Assembly (NCBI RefSeq): GCF_014873145.1
Contig: NZ_JADBEK010000001.1
Span: forward strand, 10,168,001-10,232,000
DNA from: Nonomuraea angiospora
Lineage (GTDB): Bacteria > Actinomycetota > Actinomycetes > Streptosporangiales > Streptosporangiaceae
DNA length: 64,000 nt
Direction of reading: 5' to 3'
The notes beneath the pieces were generated by a model. That model saw only the letters and a program-made list of their open reading frames with translations, was not told where the DNA came from and made no database searches. Positions within the stretch are counted from its first letter, which is position 1, and every line of letters begins with the position of its first letter. Both the position numbers and the translations under genes were made by a program. This document shows positions 37,311-45,240 of the stretch, piece by piece.

Positions 37311-37897
37311 GCGGGTCACTCCCGAAGTGGGGTGATGGTGCTGTTCGCGGGCTGACGCCGTGATGGTGCCGGCCGTCGGGCTCGTGGCGATGGTTTCGTG
37401 CGGCTGACTGGCCAGCGGTGAGGCTGGCTGGTCGGTCGTGGGCCGAGAGGCGGCCATGGGGCGTCGCGGGGCGCTTCGGCTGGGCCCGGTTGGCTGGGCG
37501 GTGGGGGTCGAGCGTTGGCCCGGGTGTGGGCTGGCCGTCGGCGTCGGCTCCGGGGTGAGGTCGGGGTGGGGGTTTGGCGCTGGCCCTGGGTGGGGGGCTG
37601 AGTGCTGGCTTGAGGCCGGGTGGGGGTCGGTTTTGAGGCGAAGGTCAGGCGTTGAGGTGGGGTCAGGCGTCGGCTTGGCGTGCGTCAGGCGCTGGCCTTG
37701 AGGTGGGCAGGGCGCTGGCTTGTCGCGGGTGGGAGTTCGGCGCTGGTCTGGGGCGGGGGTTGGGCTTGGGCTTTGAGGTGAGTTGACCTCAGGCGTGGGC
37801 TTAGAGGGTGCCGTCGGTCTGTCGTGGCGCTTGGGGGCCTGGGATGACGGCTGGGGGTTGGCTTTGAGGTGGGTTGGCCTCGGCTCTGGGGCTGGGC
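37311..37897. other. Strongly G-skewed non-coding DNA
   Basis: Plus strand dominated by G runs (GGTGGGG, GGGGGT) with irregular TTGAGGTGGG/GTCGGC repeats and few C runs. Minus-strand frames read as Pro/Thr/His-rich without a start or domain, so I take it as non-coding. Confidence 0.6.
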
Positions 37898-38045
37898 GTC
37901 GGCCCAGGGTGGCGGTTGGGCGTCGGCCCAGGGTGGCGGTTGGGCGTCGGCCCAGGGTGGCGGTCGGGGGGTCGGCCCAGGGTGGCGGTCGGGGGGTCGG
38001 CCTGGGGTGGCGGTCGGGAGGTTGGCTTGGGGTGGCGGTGGGCCT
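37898..38045. repeat. 24-25-bp G-rich tandem repeat, six copies
   Basis: GTCGGCCCAGGGTGGCGGT begins at 37898, 37922, 37946, 37971, 37996, and a diverged copy at 38021. Spacing shifts from 24 to 25 bp after the third unit, which breaks any reading frame. G-run spacing makes quadruplex formation plausible. Confidence 0.88.
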
Positions 38046-38116
38046 GGGGCGGGCCGCCCGCACGGTGGCCGGCGGCCACCGCGGCGGCGTTGGTGGTGAG
38101 GGGTTGGCCTTGGGGG

Positions 38117-39022
38117 TTAGGTGCCGGCTATGGATAGGCCGCTGGTGATGATGCGTTCCAGGCAGGCCGTGTGCTCGGGGGTCGGGTCCAGCAGGGGTGG
38201 GCGTACGCCTCCGACCTCCACCCCCCGCAACCGCGCCCCCGCCTTCACCAGCGAGACCGCGTAGCCGGGTACGAGGTCGCGGAGTTCCACCAGCGGGAGG
38301 TAGAAGTCGGTCAGCAGCCGCTGCGTCAGCACCTCGTCCCCGCCCGTCACCGCCTTGTAGAAGGCCAGGGAGATCTCGGGTGCGAAGGCGAAAACCGCGC
38401 TCGAGTACAGGTTCACGCCGAGGCCGCGGTAGGCGGGGACGGTGAGTTCGGCGGTGGGGAGGCCGTTGAAGAAGGTGAAGTCCTTGTCGGTGGACCGGCG
38501 GACGGTGAGGATGATCCGTTGCAGCAGGTCGAAGTCGCCCAGGCCGTCCTTGAAGCCGACGATGTTGGGCACCTCGGCGAGTTCGGCGACGGCTGAGGGG
38601 GTGAAGCGGGTGGTGCCGCGCTGGTAGATGATGATCGGCAGGTCGACGGTCGCGGCCACCTCGCGTACGTAGCGCACCAGGCCCGCGGGCGGGCCGCTGA
38701 CCAGGTAGGGAGGCATGAGCAGCAGCCCGTCGGCGCCCTGGGCGGCGGCCGCGCGGGCGGTGGCTCTGGCGGCGGGCAGCGGGCCGCCGGCGCCGGCGAA
38801 GACGGGGACGCGGCCCGCGGCGGAGGCGACGGAGACGGCCACCACCCGGGTGTACTCGTCGAGGCCGAGGGCGTTGAACTCGCCGGTGCCGCACGCGGCG
38901 AACACTCCTCCCGCTCCCGCGGCGACTCCGTCGGCGACGTGCCGGGCCAGCACGGGTTCGGCGAGGTCGCCATCGGCTTTGAAGGGGGTCACCGGGAAGA
39001 AGAGAACACCATCCAGCCGCAT
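38117..39022 (-). CDS. kdgD: 5-dehydro-4-deoxyglucarate dehydratase
   Basis: DapA-superfamily aldolase fold, 301 residues; dehydrates and decarboxylates 5-dehydro-4-deoxyglucarate to 2,5-dioxovalerate. Schiff-base Lys 158 (IVGFKDGLGD), Tyr 133 (IIIYQRGTTRF) and the CGTGEFNALGLDEY loop are typical of KdgD and differ from the GTTGE loop of dapA in this window. ATG 39022; the IclR regulator gene ends 12 nt upstream, so the two form an operon. It lies between gudD and the transporter in the uronate locus. Confidence 0.93.
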   Translation of the reverse strand: MRLDGVLFFPVTPFKADGDLAEPVLARHVADGVAAGAGGVFAACGTGEFNALGLDEYTRVVAVSVASAAGRVPVFAGAGGPLPAARATARAAAAQGADGLLLMPPYLVSGPPAGLVRYVREVAATVDLPIIIYQRGTTRFTPSAVAELAEVPNIVGFKDGLGDFDLLQRIILTVRRSTDKDFTFFNGLPTAELTVPAYRGLGVNLYSSAVFAFAPEISLAFYKAVTGGDEVLTQRLLTDFYLPLVELRDLVPGYAVSLVKAGARLRGVEVGGVRPPLLDPTPEHTACLERIITSGLSIAGT

Positions 39023-39034
39023 CGACGGTCCTTT

Positions 39035-39802
39035 CTAGCGGATGCCCTCCCTGCGGAGAGTGGCAGCCAGCTTGCGGGTGTGTTTGATCACTGCCTCGGT
39101 GATCCGCTCGACCTCGGCGGGCGCCAGCCTCGCGGGCATCGAGCAGCTGATCGCGTCCGTGGCCGGGATGCGGTAGTCGACCGCCACGGCCACGCAGGCC
39201 AGGCCGGGGGTGCCCTGCTCGCGTTCGTACGCCCAGCCGCGGGTGCGGACCTGGTCGAGCTCGCCGGTCAGTTTGTTCAGGTCGGTGATGGTGTGGTCGG
39301 TGAGCGAGGACAGCGGCTCGGGCAGGATGGCCATGACCTCGTCGTCGGTGAGCTGGGCGAGCAGCACCTGGCCGAGCGCCGTGACGTGGGCGGGCAGGCG
39401 CCGGCCCACCCGGGGGATGACGTGGTCGGCCTCGCGGGACTCGCGGGTGGCCAGGTAGAGCACGTGCGCGCCGTCCCGGCGGGCGAAATGGGCGGTCTGG
39501 CCGATCTCTGCCCGCAGGTCCTCCAAGGTCTCCTGCGCGAACGGCAGCGCGGGATCCTTGTCGAGGTACGCGGTGCCGGTGAGCAGCGCGTGCGGCCCGA
39601 TCCCGAACGCGGACCTGGCCGAGTCGGTCTCGACCCAGTTGAGCTCGACCAGCGTCCGCATGAGGGCGTGAAGGCTGCTGCGCGGAAACCCGGTGCGCTG
39701 CTGGAGCTCCGACAGCGTCAGGCTGTCGTGCGAATCGGCCAGGGCCTCCAGGATGCGCACCGTCCGCTCCGCGGACTTGACCAGCTGAGGCTCCATACTC
39801 AT
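39035..39802 (-). CDS. IclR-family transcriptional regulator
   Basis: 255 residues. N-terminal winged helix (SAERTVRILEALADS, LTLSELQQRTGFPRSSLHALMRTL) and the IclR effector domain (TAHFARRDGAHVLYLATRES, LPAHVTALGQVLLA, GLACVAVAVDYR). ATG 39802 chosen because MEPQLVKSAERT is the usual beginning of the family; an open extension upstream overlaps an operator-like dyad. Co-transcribed with kdgD and likely the regulator of this locus: GTCCA-N6-TGGAC dyads flank it and its target genes. Ligand presumably a uronate or aldarate, by context. Confidence 0.9.
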   Translation of the reverse strand: MSMEPQLVKSAERTVRILEALADSHDSLTLSELQQRTGFPRSSLHALMRTLVELNWVETDSARSAFGIGPHALLTGTAYLDKDPALPFAQETLEDLRAEIGQTAHFARRDGAHVLYLATRESREADHVIPRVGRRLPAHVTALGQVLLAQLTDDEVMAILPEPLSSLTDHTITDLNKLTGELDQVRTRGWAYEREQGTPGLACVAVAVDYRIPATDAISCSMPARLAPAEVERITEAVIKHTRKLAATLRREGIR

Positions 39803-39825
39803 CCCATCTACTGCTGCGGGTTGAC

Positions 39826-39860
39826 ATCCAGGATATGGGATAGCGTCCAGATACGTGGAC
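39826..39860. promoter_or_regulatory. Paired IclR-type operator candidates upstream of the IclR gene
   Basis: GTCCAGATACGTGGAC at 39845-39860 is a perfect GTCCA-N6-TGGAC dyad; a weaker ATCCAGGATATGGGAT lies at 39826-39841. Their 19-bp offset equals that of the pair at 35747-35781. Suggests autoregulation of the IclR-kdgD operon. Confidence 0.65.
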
Positions 39861-39862
39861 AC

Positions 39863-40723
39863 TTAACCCTTGATGGCACCGCTTGTCAGACCGCGCATGA
39901 ACTGCCGCTGGAAGGCCAGGAACGCGATGATCGACGGCAGCAGCGCCAGCAGCGAGGCGGCCAACAGCACACCGATCCCCACCTCCTCGTCCGAGCGGAG
40001 CGAACGCAGCGCGATGGGCAGCGTCCACATGCTCGACTCGGGCGCGACGATCAGGGGCAGCAGGTACTGGTCCCAGATCATCGTGAAGCCGAACACCCCG
40101 ATCACGCCGAGCGCGGGACGGCACAGCGGCAGGATGATGGTGGCGAAGATCCGCATTTCGCCCGCGCCGTCGATGCGCGCGGCCTCCTCCAACTCGACCG
40201 GCACCTCCTTCATGAACTCGGTCATGACCAGGATGGAGAAGCCCCAGGCGCCGACCGGAAGGATCATGCCCGCGTACGTGCCGATGAGGTTCACGTGCAG
40301 CAGCGGCATGTCGGCCAGGACCAGCGAGAGGGGGATCGCGATGATCTCCTCGGGGAGCATCATCGTGGTGAGCATGAGCAGCAGCACGAACGTCATGCCG
40401 CGAAACTTCTTGCGGGCCAGCGAGTACGCGGCGAAGACGCTCACCAGCATCTGCAGCAGCAGGCCGAAGCCGACGACGATGAAGGAGTTCAGCAGGTAGA
40501 GGTAGACGTTCTTCTCCTTGGCCTGGACGAAGTTCTCCAGCGTGAAGTCGTCCGGCCACAGGGAGAAGGAGGTGGGGTCGAGCGTCTTGCTGAAGGCGCT
40601 GACGAGCAGCCCGACCAGCGGCCCGGTGAAAACCACCACCATAAAGCCATAAATCAGGACCTTTCCGCCGACGGCCAGGGGCCCCTTGCGTGACTCCAGC
40701 CCCAGCGCGCTGTCGAACCTCAT
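39863..40723 (-). CDS. Carbohydrate ABC transporter permease (MalG type)
   Basis: 286 residues, six membrane helices. The cytoplasmic EAA loop that docks to the ATPase is VELEEAARIDGAGEMRIFATIILPL. ATG 40723 overlaps the stop of the partner permease by 4 nt. Third gene of the binding-protein-permease-permease operon; its stop is 2 nt from a regulator-site region. Substrate by context: hexuronate or aldarate. Confidence 0.92.
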   Translation of the reverse strand: MRFDSALGLESRKGPLAVGGKVLIYGFMVVVFTGPLVGLLVSAFSKTLDPTSFSLWPDDFTLENFVQAKEKNVYLYLLNSFIVVGFGLLLQMLVSVFAAYSLARKKFRGMTFVLLLMLTTMMLPEEIIAIPLSLVLADMPLLHVNLIGTYAGMILPVGAWGFSILVMTEFMKEVPVELEEAARIDGAGEMRIFATIILPLCRPALGVIGVFGFTMIWDQYLLPLIVAPESSMWTLPIALRSLRSDEEVGIGVLLAASLLALLPSIIAFLAFQRQFMRGLTSGAIKG

Positions 40724-41649
40724 GTCGCCTGCCTCCTGCGCAGCATCTGCGCGACCAGGGTGAGCACCAGCGTGGCCAGGAACAGCACGATCCCGCCCGC
40801 CGAGGCCACACCCAGGTCGTTCTTCTGGAACCCGAGCTTGTAGATGAGCGTCATCAGCACCTCGGACGACCCGTTCGGACCGCCGTTCGTCAGGACGTAC
40901 ACCTCGACGAAGACCCGCAGCCCGCGGATGGCGGCCAGCGTGAACAGGATCCAGAACACCGGCCGCAGGGCGGGCAGCGTGATGTGCCGCAGCCGGTGCC
41001 AGGTGGAGGCGCCGTCCACGGCCGCGGCCTCGTAGAGCGTGCGGTCGACGCCGACCAGCCCGGCCAGGAAGATCATCATGTCGTACGGGGTGCCGCGCCA
41101 GATGCTCATCAGCATGATCGACCACAGGGAGGAGTGCTCGCTGGCCAGCCACGGCTGGGCATCGATGCCGACCCAGCCGATGATGACGTTCAGCATCCCG
41201 CTGGGGGCCGGGTGGAACATGATCCGCCACACCTCGGCCACGGCCGCCATCGTGGTGACGACGGGCAGGAAGGCCGCGGTGCGCACGAACCACAGGTAGC
41301 GTGCCGGCCCCTCGATGAGCAGCGCGAATCCCAGGCCCAGGACGAGCGAGCCGACCGTGGTGCCCAGCGCCAGCAGGACGCTGTGCCAGATGGCCGCGGC
41401 GAAGTCGGCGTCGCTGATGATCGTCTGGTAGTTCTGCAGGCCCAGCCATTCGTCACCGAGGAACGTCTGGACCTTGAAGAAGCTCTTCCACAGGCCCACG
41501 AACATCGGGATGAACTTGAAGTACAGGAACAGCAGCAGCGCGGGCGCCAGGAACAGCCAGGCGACCAGCGGCCCCCGCCACCGCACCCGCTTGGTGCGGC
41601 GGTGGGGGGTCGCCGTACGGCTGCGCGCCTCGGTCAGTGTCGAGGTCAT
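40720..41649 (-). CDS. Carbohydrate ABC transporter permease (MalF type)
   Basis: 309 residues, about six membrane helices preceded by a basic cytoplasmic N terminus (HRRTKRVRWRG). EAA loop: TLYEAAAVDGASTWHRLRHI. ATG 41649 overlaps the binding-protein stop by 4 nt. Pairs with the permease at 39863-40723. No ATPase gene is present in the operon. Confidence 0.92.
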   Translation of the reverse strand: MTSTLTEARSRTATPHRRTKRVRWRGPLVAWLFLAPALLLFLYFKFIPMFVGLWKSFFKVQTFLGDEWLGLQNYQTIISDADFAAAIWHSVLLALGTTVGSLVLGLGFALLIEGPARYLWFVRTAAFLPVVTTMAAVAEVWRIMFHPAPSGMLNVIIGWVGIDAQPWLASEHSSLWSIMLMSIWRGTPYDMMIFLAGLVGVDRTLYEAAAVDGASTWHRLRHITLPALRPVFWILFTLAAIRGLRVFVEVYVLTNGGPNGSSEVLMTLIYKLGFQKNDLGVASAGGIVLFLATLVLTLVAQMLRRRQAT

Positions 41650-42953
41650 GACGCTTTCTGGCTCTGGAGTTCCTGGGTGAGTTTGGTGTTCAGCTGGTCC
41701 ATGGCCGCCTTGACGTTGGAGGAGCAGTCGGCCCAGACCGCGTTGATGGTGTCGGCCGAGTCCTGGCGGATGGGCGCCCAGTTCGGCACGGGCGGGGCGT
41801 AGACGGCGTTCGCGTACGCGTCCTGGAACACCTTCCAGCGCGGATCCTGCCGTTCGGCGGCCATGTCGACCTGCGTGTTGACGGGGAGGCGGACGATGGC
41901 GCCGTTGGCGTCCTTGTTCATGCCGATCCTCTGGCCCTCGGGGGAGATCGCGAACTCGGCGAACTTCTTCTGCGCGTCCTGCTGGTCGGAGCCGGCCATC
42001 ATGTAGACGTTCTCGCCCTCGCCGAGGGTGCCGGGACCGCCGGACGGGCCCTTGGGCAGGGGCAGGACCTCGATCTTGTCGGTGCCGACGCTCTTGACGA
42101 ACCTGGCCAGCACGTACGGGCCGACCAGGTAGATGCCGCCCTGGCCCTTCTCGAACACCTCGTGCGTGACGGTCGTGTCGTTGCTCACGGCGCCGGGGTT
42201 GACGGTCTTGGTCTTGCAGAACTGGTCCTGCAGGTACTGGACGGCCTCGACGGTCTTGGGGTCGTTGACCGTGGCCTGGAAGTGGCCGCCGCCGGTGCTC
42301 TTGATGAAGTCGCCGCCGTTGGCGTAGATGAGGGAGGAGGCGTACCAGGAGGCGTAGCCGCGCTTGGTGCCCGCCGGGATGACGAAGCCCGCCGTGTCGG
42401 CCTGGCCGTTGCCGTCGGGGTCCTTCTCGGTGAACGCCTGCGCCAGCTTGGCCAGGTCGTCCCAGGTCTTCGGCGGCTCCAGGCCGACCTTCTCGCGCCA
42501 GTCCTTCCGTACGATCAGCGCGAAGGCCTGGGCGGAGAACGGGGCGGCGTAGAACTTGCCGTCGCTGCCCGTGGCGGCCACCCACGCGCGCTCGGACAGC
42601 TTGTCACCGCCGGCCAGCGCGGCCTTGTCGACCTCGCGCAGCCAGCCCTGCGAGTGCATGTTGCCGAGCTGGGCGGTGTCGTTGATCACAATGTCGGGGA
42701 GCTTCTTCTGGGCGGCCTGCTGGTTCAGCTTGGTCTCGAAGTCGTCGAATAATGCGACGACTTTCGTCTTCACCCCGCTGGCCTTCGTGAATGCGTCGGC
42801 GAGTTTCACCGCCGTCTTGGCGGAGTCGGAATCGGGCGCCTGCCTGATCCAGATCTCCAGAGCGTTGTCTGAGCTTGATCCCCCGGAGCCGCAGCCTGTC
42901 AGCGTTACGGCCAGGGTCGCTGTCACCGCGACCCCGAGCAGACGACGTGACAT
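41646..42953 (-). CDS. Extracellular solute-binding lipoprotein (carbohydrate ABC importer)
   Basis: 435 residues, family 1 binding protein. Lipoprotein signal peptide with lipobox LTGC (Cys 21) after a hydrophobic VAVTATLAVT core, followed by a Gly/Ser linker. Landmarks include DIVINDTAQLGNM, YAAPFSAQAFALIVRKDW and KGQGGIYLVGPYVLARF. First gene of the importer operon. An IclR-type dyad (42967-42982) lies 14 bp upstream of its start, so it belongs to the glucarate regulon by inference. Confidence 0.92.
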   Translation of the reverse strand: MSRRLLGVAVTATLAVTLTGCGSGGSSSDNALEIWIRQAPDSDSAKTAVKLADAFTKASGVKTKVVALFDDFETKLNQQAAQKKLPDIVINDTAQLGNMHSQGWLREVDKAALAGGDKLSERAWVAATGSDGKFYAAPFSAQAFALIVRKDWREKVGLEPPKTWDDLAKLAQAFTEKDPDGNGQADTAGFVIPAGTKRGYASWYASSLIYANGGDFIKSTGGGHFQATVNDPKTVEAVQYLQDQFCKTKTVNPGAVSNDTTVTHEVFEKGQGGIYLVGPYVLARFVKSVGTDKIEVLPLPKGPSGGPGTLGEGENVYMMAGSDQQDAQKKFAEFAISPEGQRIGMNKDANGAIVRLPVNTQVDMAAERQDPRWKVFQDAYANAVYAPPVPNWAPIRQDSADTINAVWADCSSNVKAAMDQLNTKLTQELQSQKAS

Positions 42954-42966
42954 CAGACCGCCTCCC

Positions 42967-42982
42967 GTTCACATACGTGGAC
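42967..42982. promoter_or_regulatory. IclR-type operator candidate between the binding protein and uronate dehydrogenase genes
   Basis: GTTCACATACGTGGAC differs by one arm base from the GTCCA-N6-TGGAC dyad at 39845. Further half-sites (TGGAC, TGAAC) and the inverted pair GTGAAC (43010-43015) / GTTCAC (43030-43035) follow in the same divergent region. Confidence 0.6.
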
Positions 42983-43088
42983 TTGAGTCGTGGACTTGAA
43001 CTCGTGGCTGTGAACGTAACTACTTGCATGGTTCACGGTCAATATTCAAGGATGTGAATTTCGGCCAGAATCGTGTACACCATGAGAC

Positions 43089-43883
43089 ATGCGCATTCTT
43101 ATGACCGGAGCTGCTGGAAAAGTTGGCACGCTGCTCCGCCCACGGCTCGCCCGTGACGGCCGCACGCTGCGGCTTTCCGACCTTCACCCGATCGAGCCGG
43201 GCCCCGGCGAGGAGTGGGTGACGGCCGACCTCGCCGACCCGGCCGCGGTGGCCGAGGCGATGAAGGGCGTGGACGCGGTGATCCACCTTGGCGGCCAGAG
43301 CCGGGAACATCCCTGGGCGGACATCGTGCAGGCCAACATCAACGGCACGCAAGTGCTTTTGGAGGCGGCGCGCGAGGAGGGCGTCCAGCAGTTGGTGCTC
43401 ATGGGCAGCCACCACGCGGCCGGTTACCACACCCGGCCCGCTGACGGCTCCGACCTGCCCGACTACGCCTTTCCCCGGCCTGACACCTTTTACGGAGTGA
43501 GCAAGGTCGTCATGGAGGCGCTCGGGAGCCTGTACCACGACCGCTTCGGCATGAACGTCACCGTGGTCCGGCTCGGCACCTGCAACGAGGCCCCCGGCGA
43601 CACGCGCGGGCTGGCCACGTGGATCTCGCCTGATGACCTGGCCCGGCTGATCGAGGCGGCGCTGACCGCGCCCGGGTACCACGTGGTGTGGGGGGTCTCG
43701 GACAACGCGCGGCGGTGGTGGTCGCTGGAGGAGGCCAAGGCCATCGGGTACGAGTCCCGCGACTCCTCCGAACCCCACGCGGCGGCGCGCATCGCCGAGC
43801 TGGGGGAGCCGGATCTTTCTGAGCCGCTCCACAACCGTGCCGGAGGGGTGTTCACCCTCAACGAGCTGGGGGGTCGCTGGTAA
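43089..43883 (+). CDS. udh: Uronate dehydrogenase
   Basis: NAD-dependent oxidation of D-glucuronate or D-galacturonate to the aldarolactone. 264-residue extended short-chain dehydrogenase with Rossmann motif GAAGKVG (7-13), DLADPAAVAEAMKGVDAVIHLGGQSRE typical of Udh, SHHAAGYH, and the catalytic YGVSK (Tyr 135, Lys 139). Divergent from the binding-protein gene with operators between them. Supplies the lactone that, after hydrolysis, gives the gudD substrate. Confidence 0.9.
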   Translation: MRILMTGAAGKVGTLLRPRLARDGRTLRLSDLHPIEPGPGEEWVTADLADPAAVAEAMKGVDAVIHLGGQSREHPWADIVQANINGTQVLLEAAREEGVQQLVLMGSHHAAGYHTRPADGSDLPDYAFPRPDTFYGVSKVVMEALGSLYHDRFGMNVTVVRLGTCNEAPGDTRGLATWISPDDLARLIEAALTAPGYHVVWGVSDNARRWWSLEEAKAIGYESRDSSEPHAAARIAELGEPDLSEPLHNRAGGVFTLNELGGRW

Positions 43884-44193
43884 CCCTGGTCGATTTGCGG
43901 CCGCACCGGATCGCGCCGCATCGGTGCTCGCCAGGCGCGGGAGGGCGGACGCGCCTGGGTGACGCGTGCGCCGGAGAGACGCGCAATGGCCGCTCGATGG
44001 GCGTGCACTTCCGGATGGAAGCGTGCCACTGGCGGACACGTGGCCCCGGCGGTGATGTGCAGGTGCAGGTGGGTGTGCGCGCCGGGGTGTTGCGCGGCCA
44101 GGCGGTGGTGCTGTCCAGGCCGTGGATGCGCAGGTGCGGGTGGGCGCGTGGCAGCGGGCCGCTGGATGCGCGCGTGGTTGTCGTGGGGGTATA
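43884..44193. other. Intergenic region upstream of the LacI operators
   Basis: No convincing gene. A 107-codon plus-strand frame (43895-44218) lacks a binding site or recognisable domain and runs into the LacI operators. Repeated GCGCAGGTGCGGGTG-like words are present. Confidence 0.45.
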
Positions 44194-44265
44194 TGGCAAC
44201 CGGTTGCAAGAACCTTGACGACGGGAGGCGCGAAGGTCAAGGTTTAGTCTGGCAACCGTTTGCAA
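44194..44265. promoter_or_regulatory. Two LacI-family operators before the LacI-galM operon
   Basis: TGGCAACCGGTTGCAA (44194-44209) contains a perfect GCAACCGGTTGC palindrome, and TGGCAACCGTTTGCAA (44250-44265) differs from it at one base. They are 56 bp apart, the second overlapping the expected core promoter or leader of the LacI gene, consistent with looping autorepression. Confidence 0.8.
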
Positions 44266-44277
44266 GGGAGAACGACG

Positions 44278-45240
44278 ATGGCGGCGACGATCAAGGACGT
44301 GGCCCGCGCCTGCGGCGTGCACGTCTCCACCGTGTCCCGCACCTTCTCCGCCCCCCACCTGGTCAATCCTGCCACCAGGAGCCGCGTGCTGGCCGCCGCC
44401 GACGACCTCGGTTACCGGCCCAACCGCGCCGCCAGGGCGCTCACGACCGGCCGCACGTTCAACATGGGCCTGATCGTGGCAGACATCTCCAACCCGTTCT
44501 TCCCGCCGCTCATCAAAGCCGCCCAGGCGCAGGCCAGAGGCCGTGACTACCACGTGTTCGTGGCCGACACCGACGAGGATCCGCGCGTCGAGGAGGAGCT
44601 GATCAGGACGTTCACCAAGCAGGTGGACGGCGTCCTGCTGTGCAGCCCTCGCCTGTCGAACAAGATGATCGAACGGCTGGCCGAGGACGTGCCGTTCGTG
44701 GTGATCAACCGGCGCATCAGGGGCCTGCCCGCCGTGCTGATGAACGTCGCCCAGGGCGCCAAGCTGGCGCTGGAGCACCTGGTCGGGCTGGGGCATCGCA
44801 GGATCGCGCTCGTCTCGGGCCCGATCGGCTCGTGGACCAGCAACGAGATGCAGGGCGCGGCGGCCGAGGCGCCGGGGCTCGACCTCGTCTTCTTCGGCCC
44901 CAACCAGCCCACGGAGTCCGGCGGCCTGGCGGTGGCCGCCGACGTGGCGGCCTGCGGGGCCACGGCGGTGCTGGCGTACAACGATCTCGTCGCGCTTGGC
45001 CTCATTGAGGGGCTGTCGGAGATGGGGATAGGGGTACCAGACCAGATAAGTGTGATCGGGTTCGACGACATCCTGCCGGGCCGGCTCAACCGGCCCAAGC
45101 TCACCACGGTGGCCATGCCGGCCGTGGCGGCCGGGAGGATGGCCGTCGACCTGCTGCTCCAGTCGGGGGGCGAGGGCGCGACAGTGACCCTCGACACCGC
45201 CCTCATTGTCAGAGAGTCCACGGGAAGGGCCCAATCATGA
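44278..45240 (+). CDS. LacI-family transcriptional regulator
   Basis: 320 residues. N-terminal LacI helix-turn-helix and hinge (TIKDVARACGVHVSTVSRTF, GYRPNRAARAL) then a periplasmic-binding-protein-like sensor domain (IVADISNPFFPPL, DGVLLCSPRLS, VIGFDDILPGRLNRPKLTTV). ATG 44278 follows GGGAG; an extension to 44260 overlaps the operator. Two GCAACCGnTTGC operators precede it. galM overlaps its stop by 4 nt, so its inducer is likely a hexose or uronic sugar; whether it also governs the neighbouring uronate genes is unknown. Confidence 0.93.
   Translation: MAATIKDVARACGVHVSTVSRTFSAPHLVNPATRSRVLAAADDLGYRPNRAARALTTGRTFNMGLIVADISNPFFPPLIKAAQAQARGRDYHVFVADTDEDPRVEEELIRTFTKQVDGVLLCSPRLSNKMIERLAEDVPFVVINRRIRGLPAVLMNVAQGAKLALEHLVGLGHRRIALVSGPIGSWTSNEMQGAAAEAPGLDLVFFGPNQPTESGGLAVAADVAACGATAVLAYNDLVALGLIEGLSEMGIGVPDQISVIGFDDILPGRLNRPKLTTVAMPAVAAGRMAVDLLLQSGGEGATVTLDTALIVRESTGRAQS

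Noticed and set aside
35733..40811. A 1692-codon open frame on the minus strand
   Set aside because: It runs antisense or out of frame through at least four well-supported genes and changes composition with each; it is a by-product of high GC.
43895..44218. A 107-codon frame between udh and the LacI gene
   Set aside because: No ribosome binding site or recognisable domain, and it overlaps the LacI operator.
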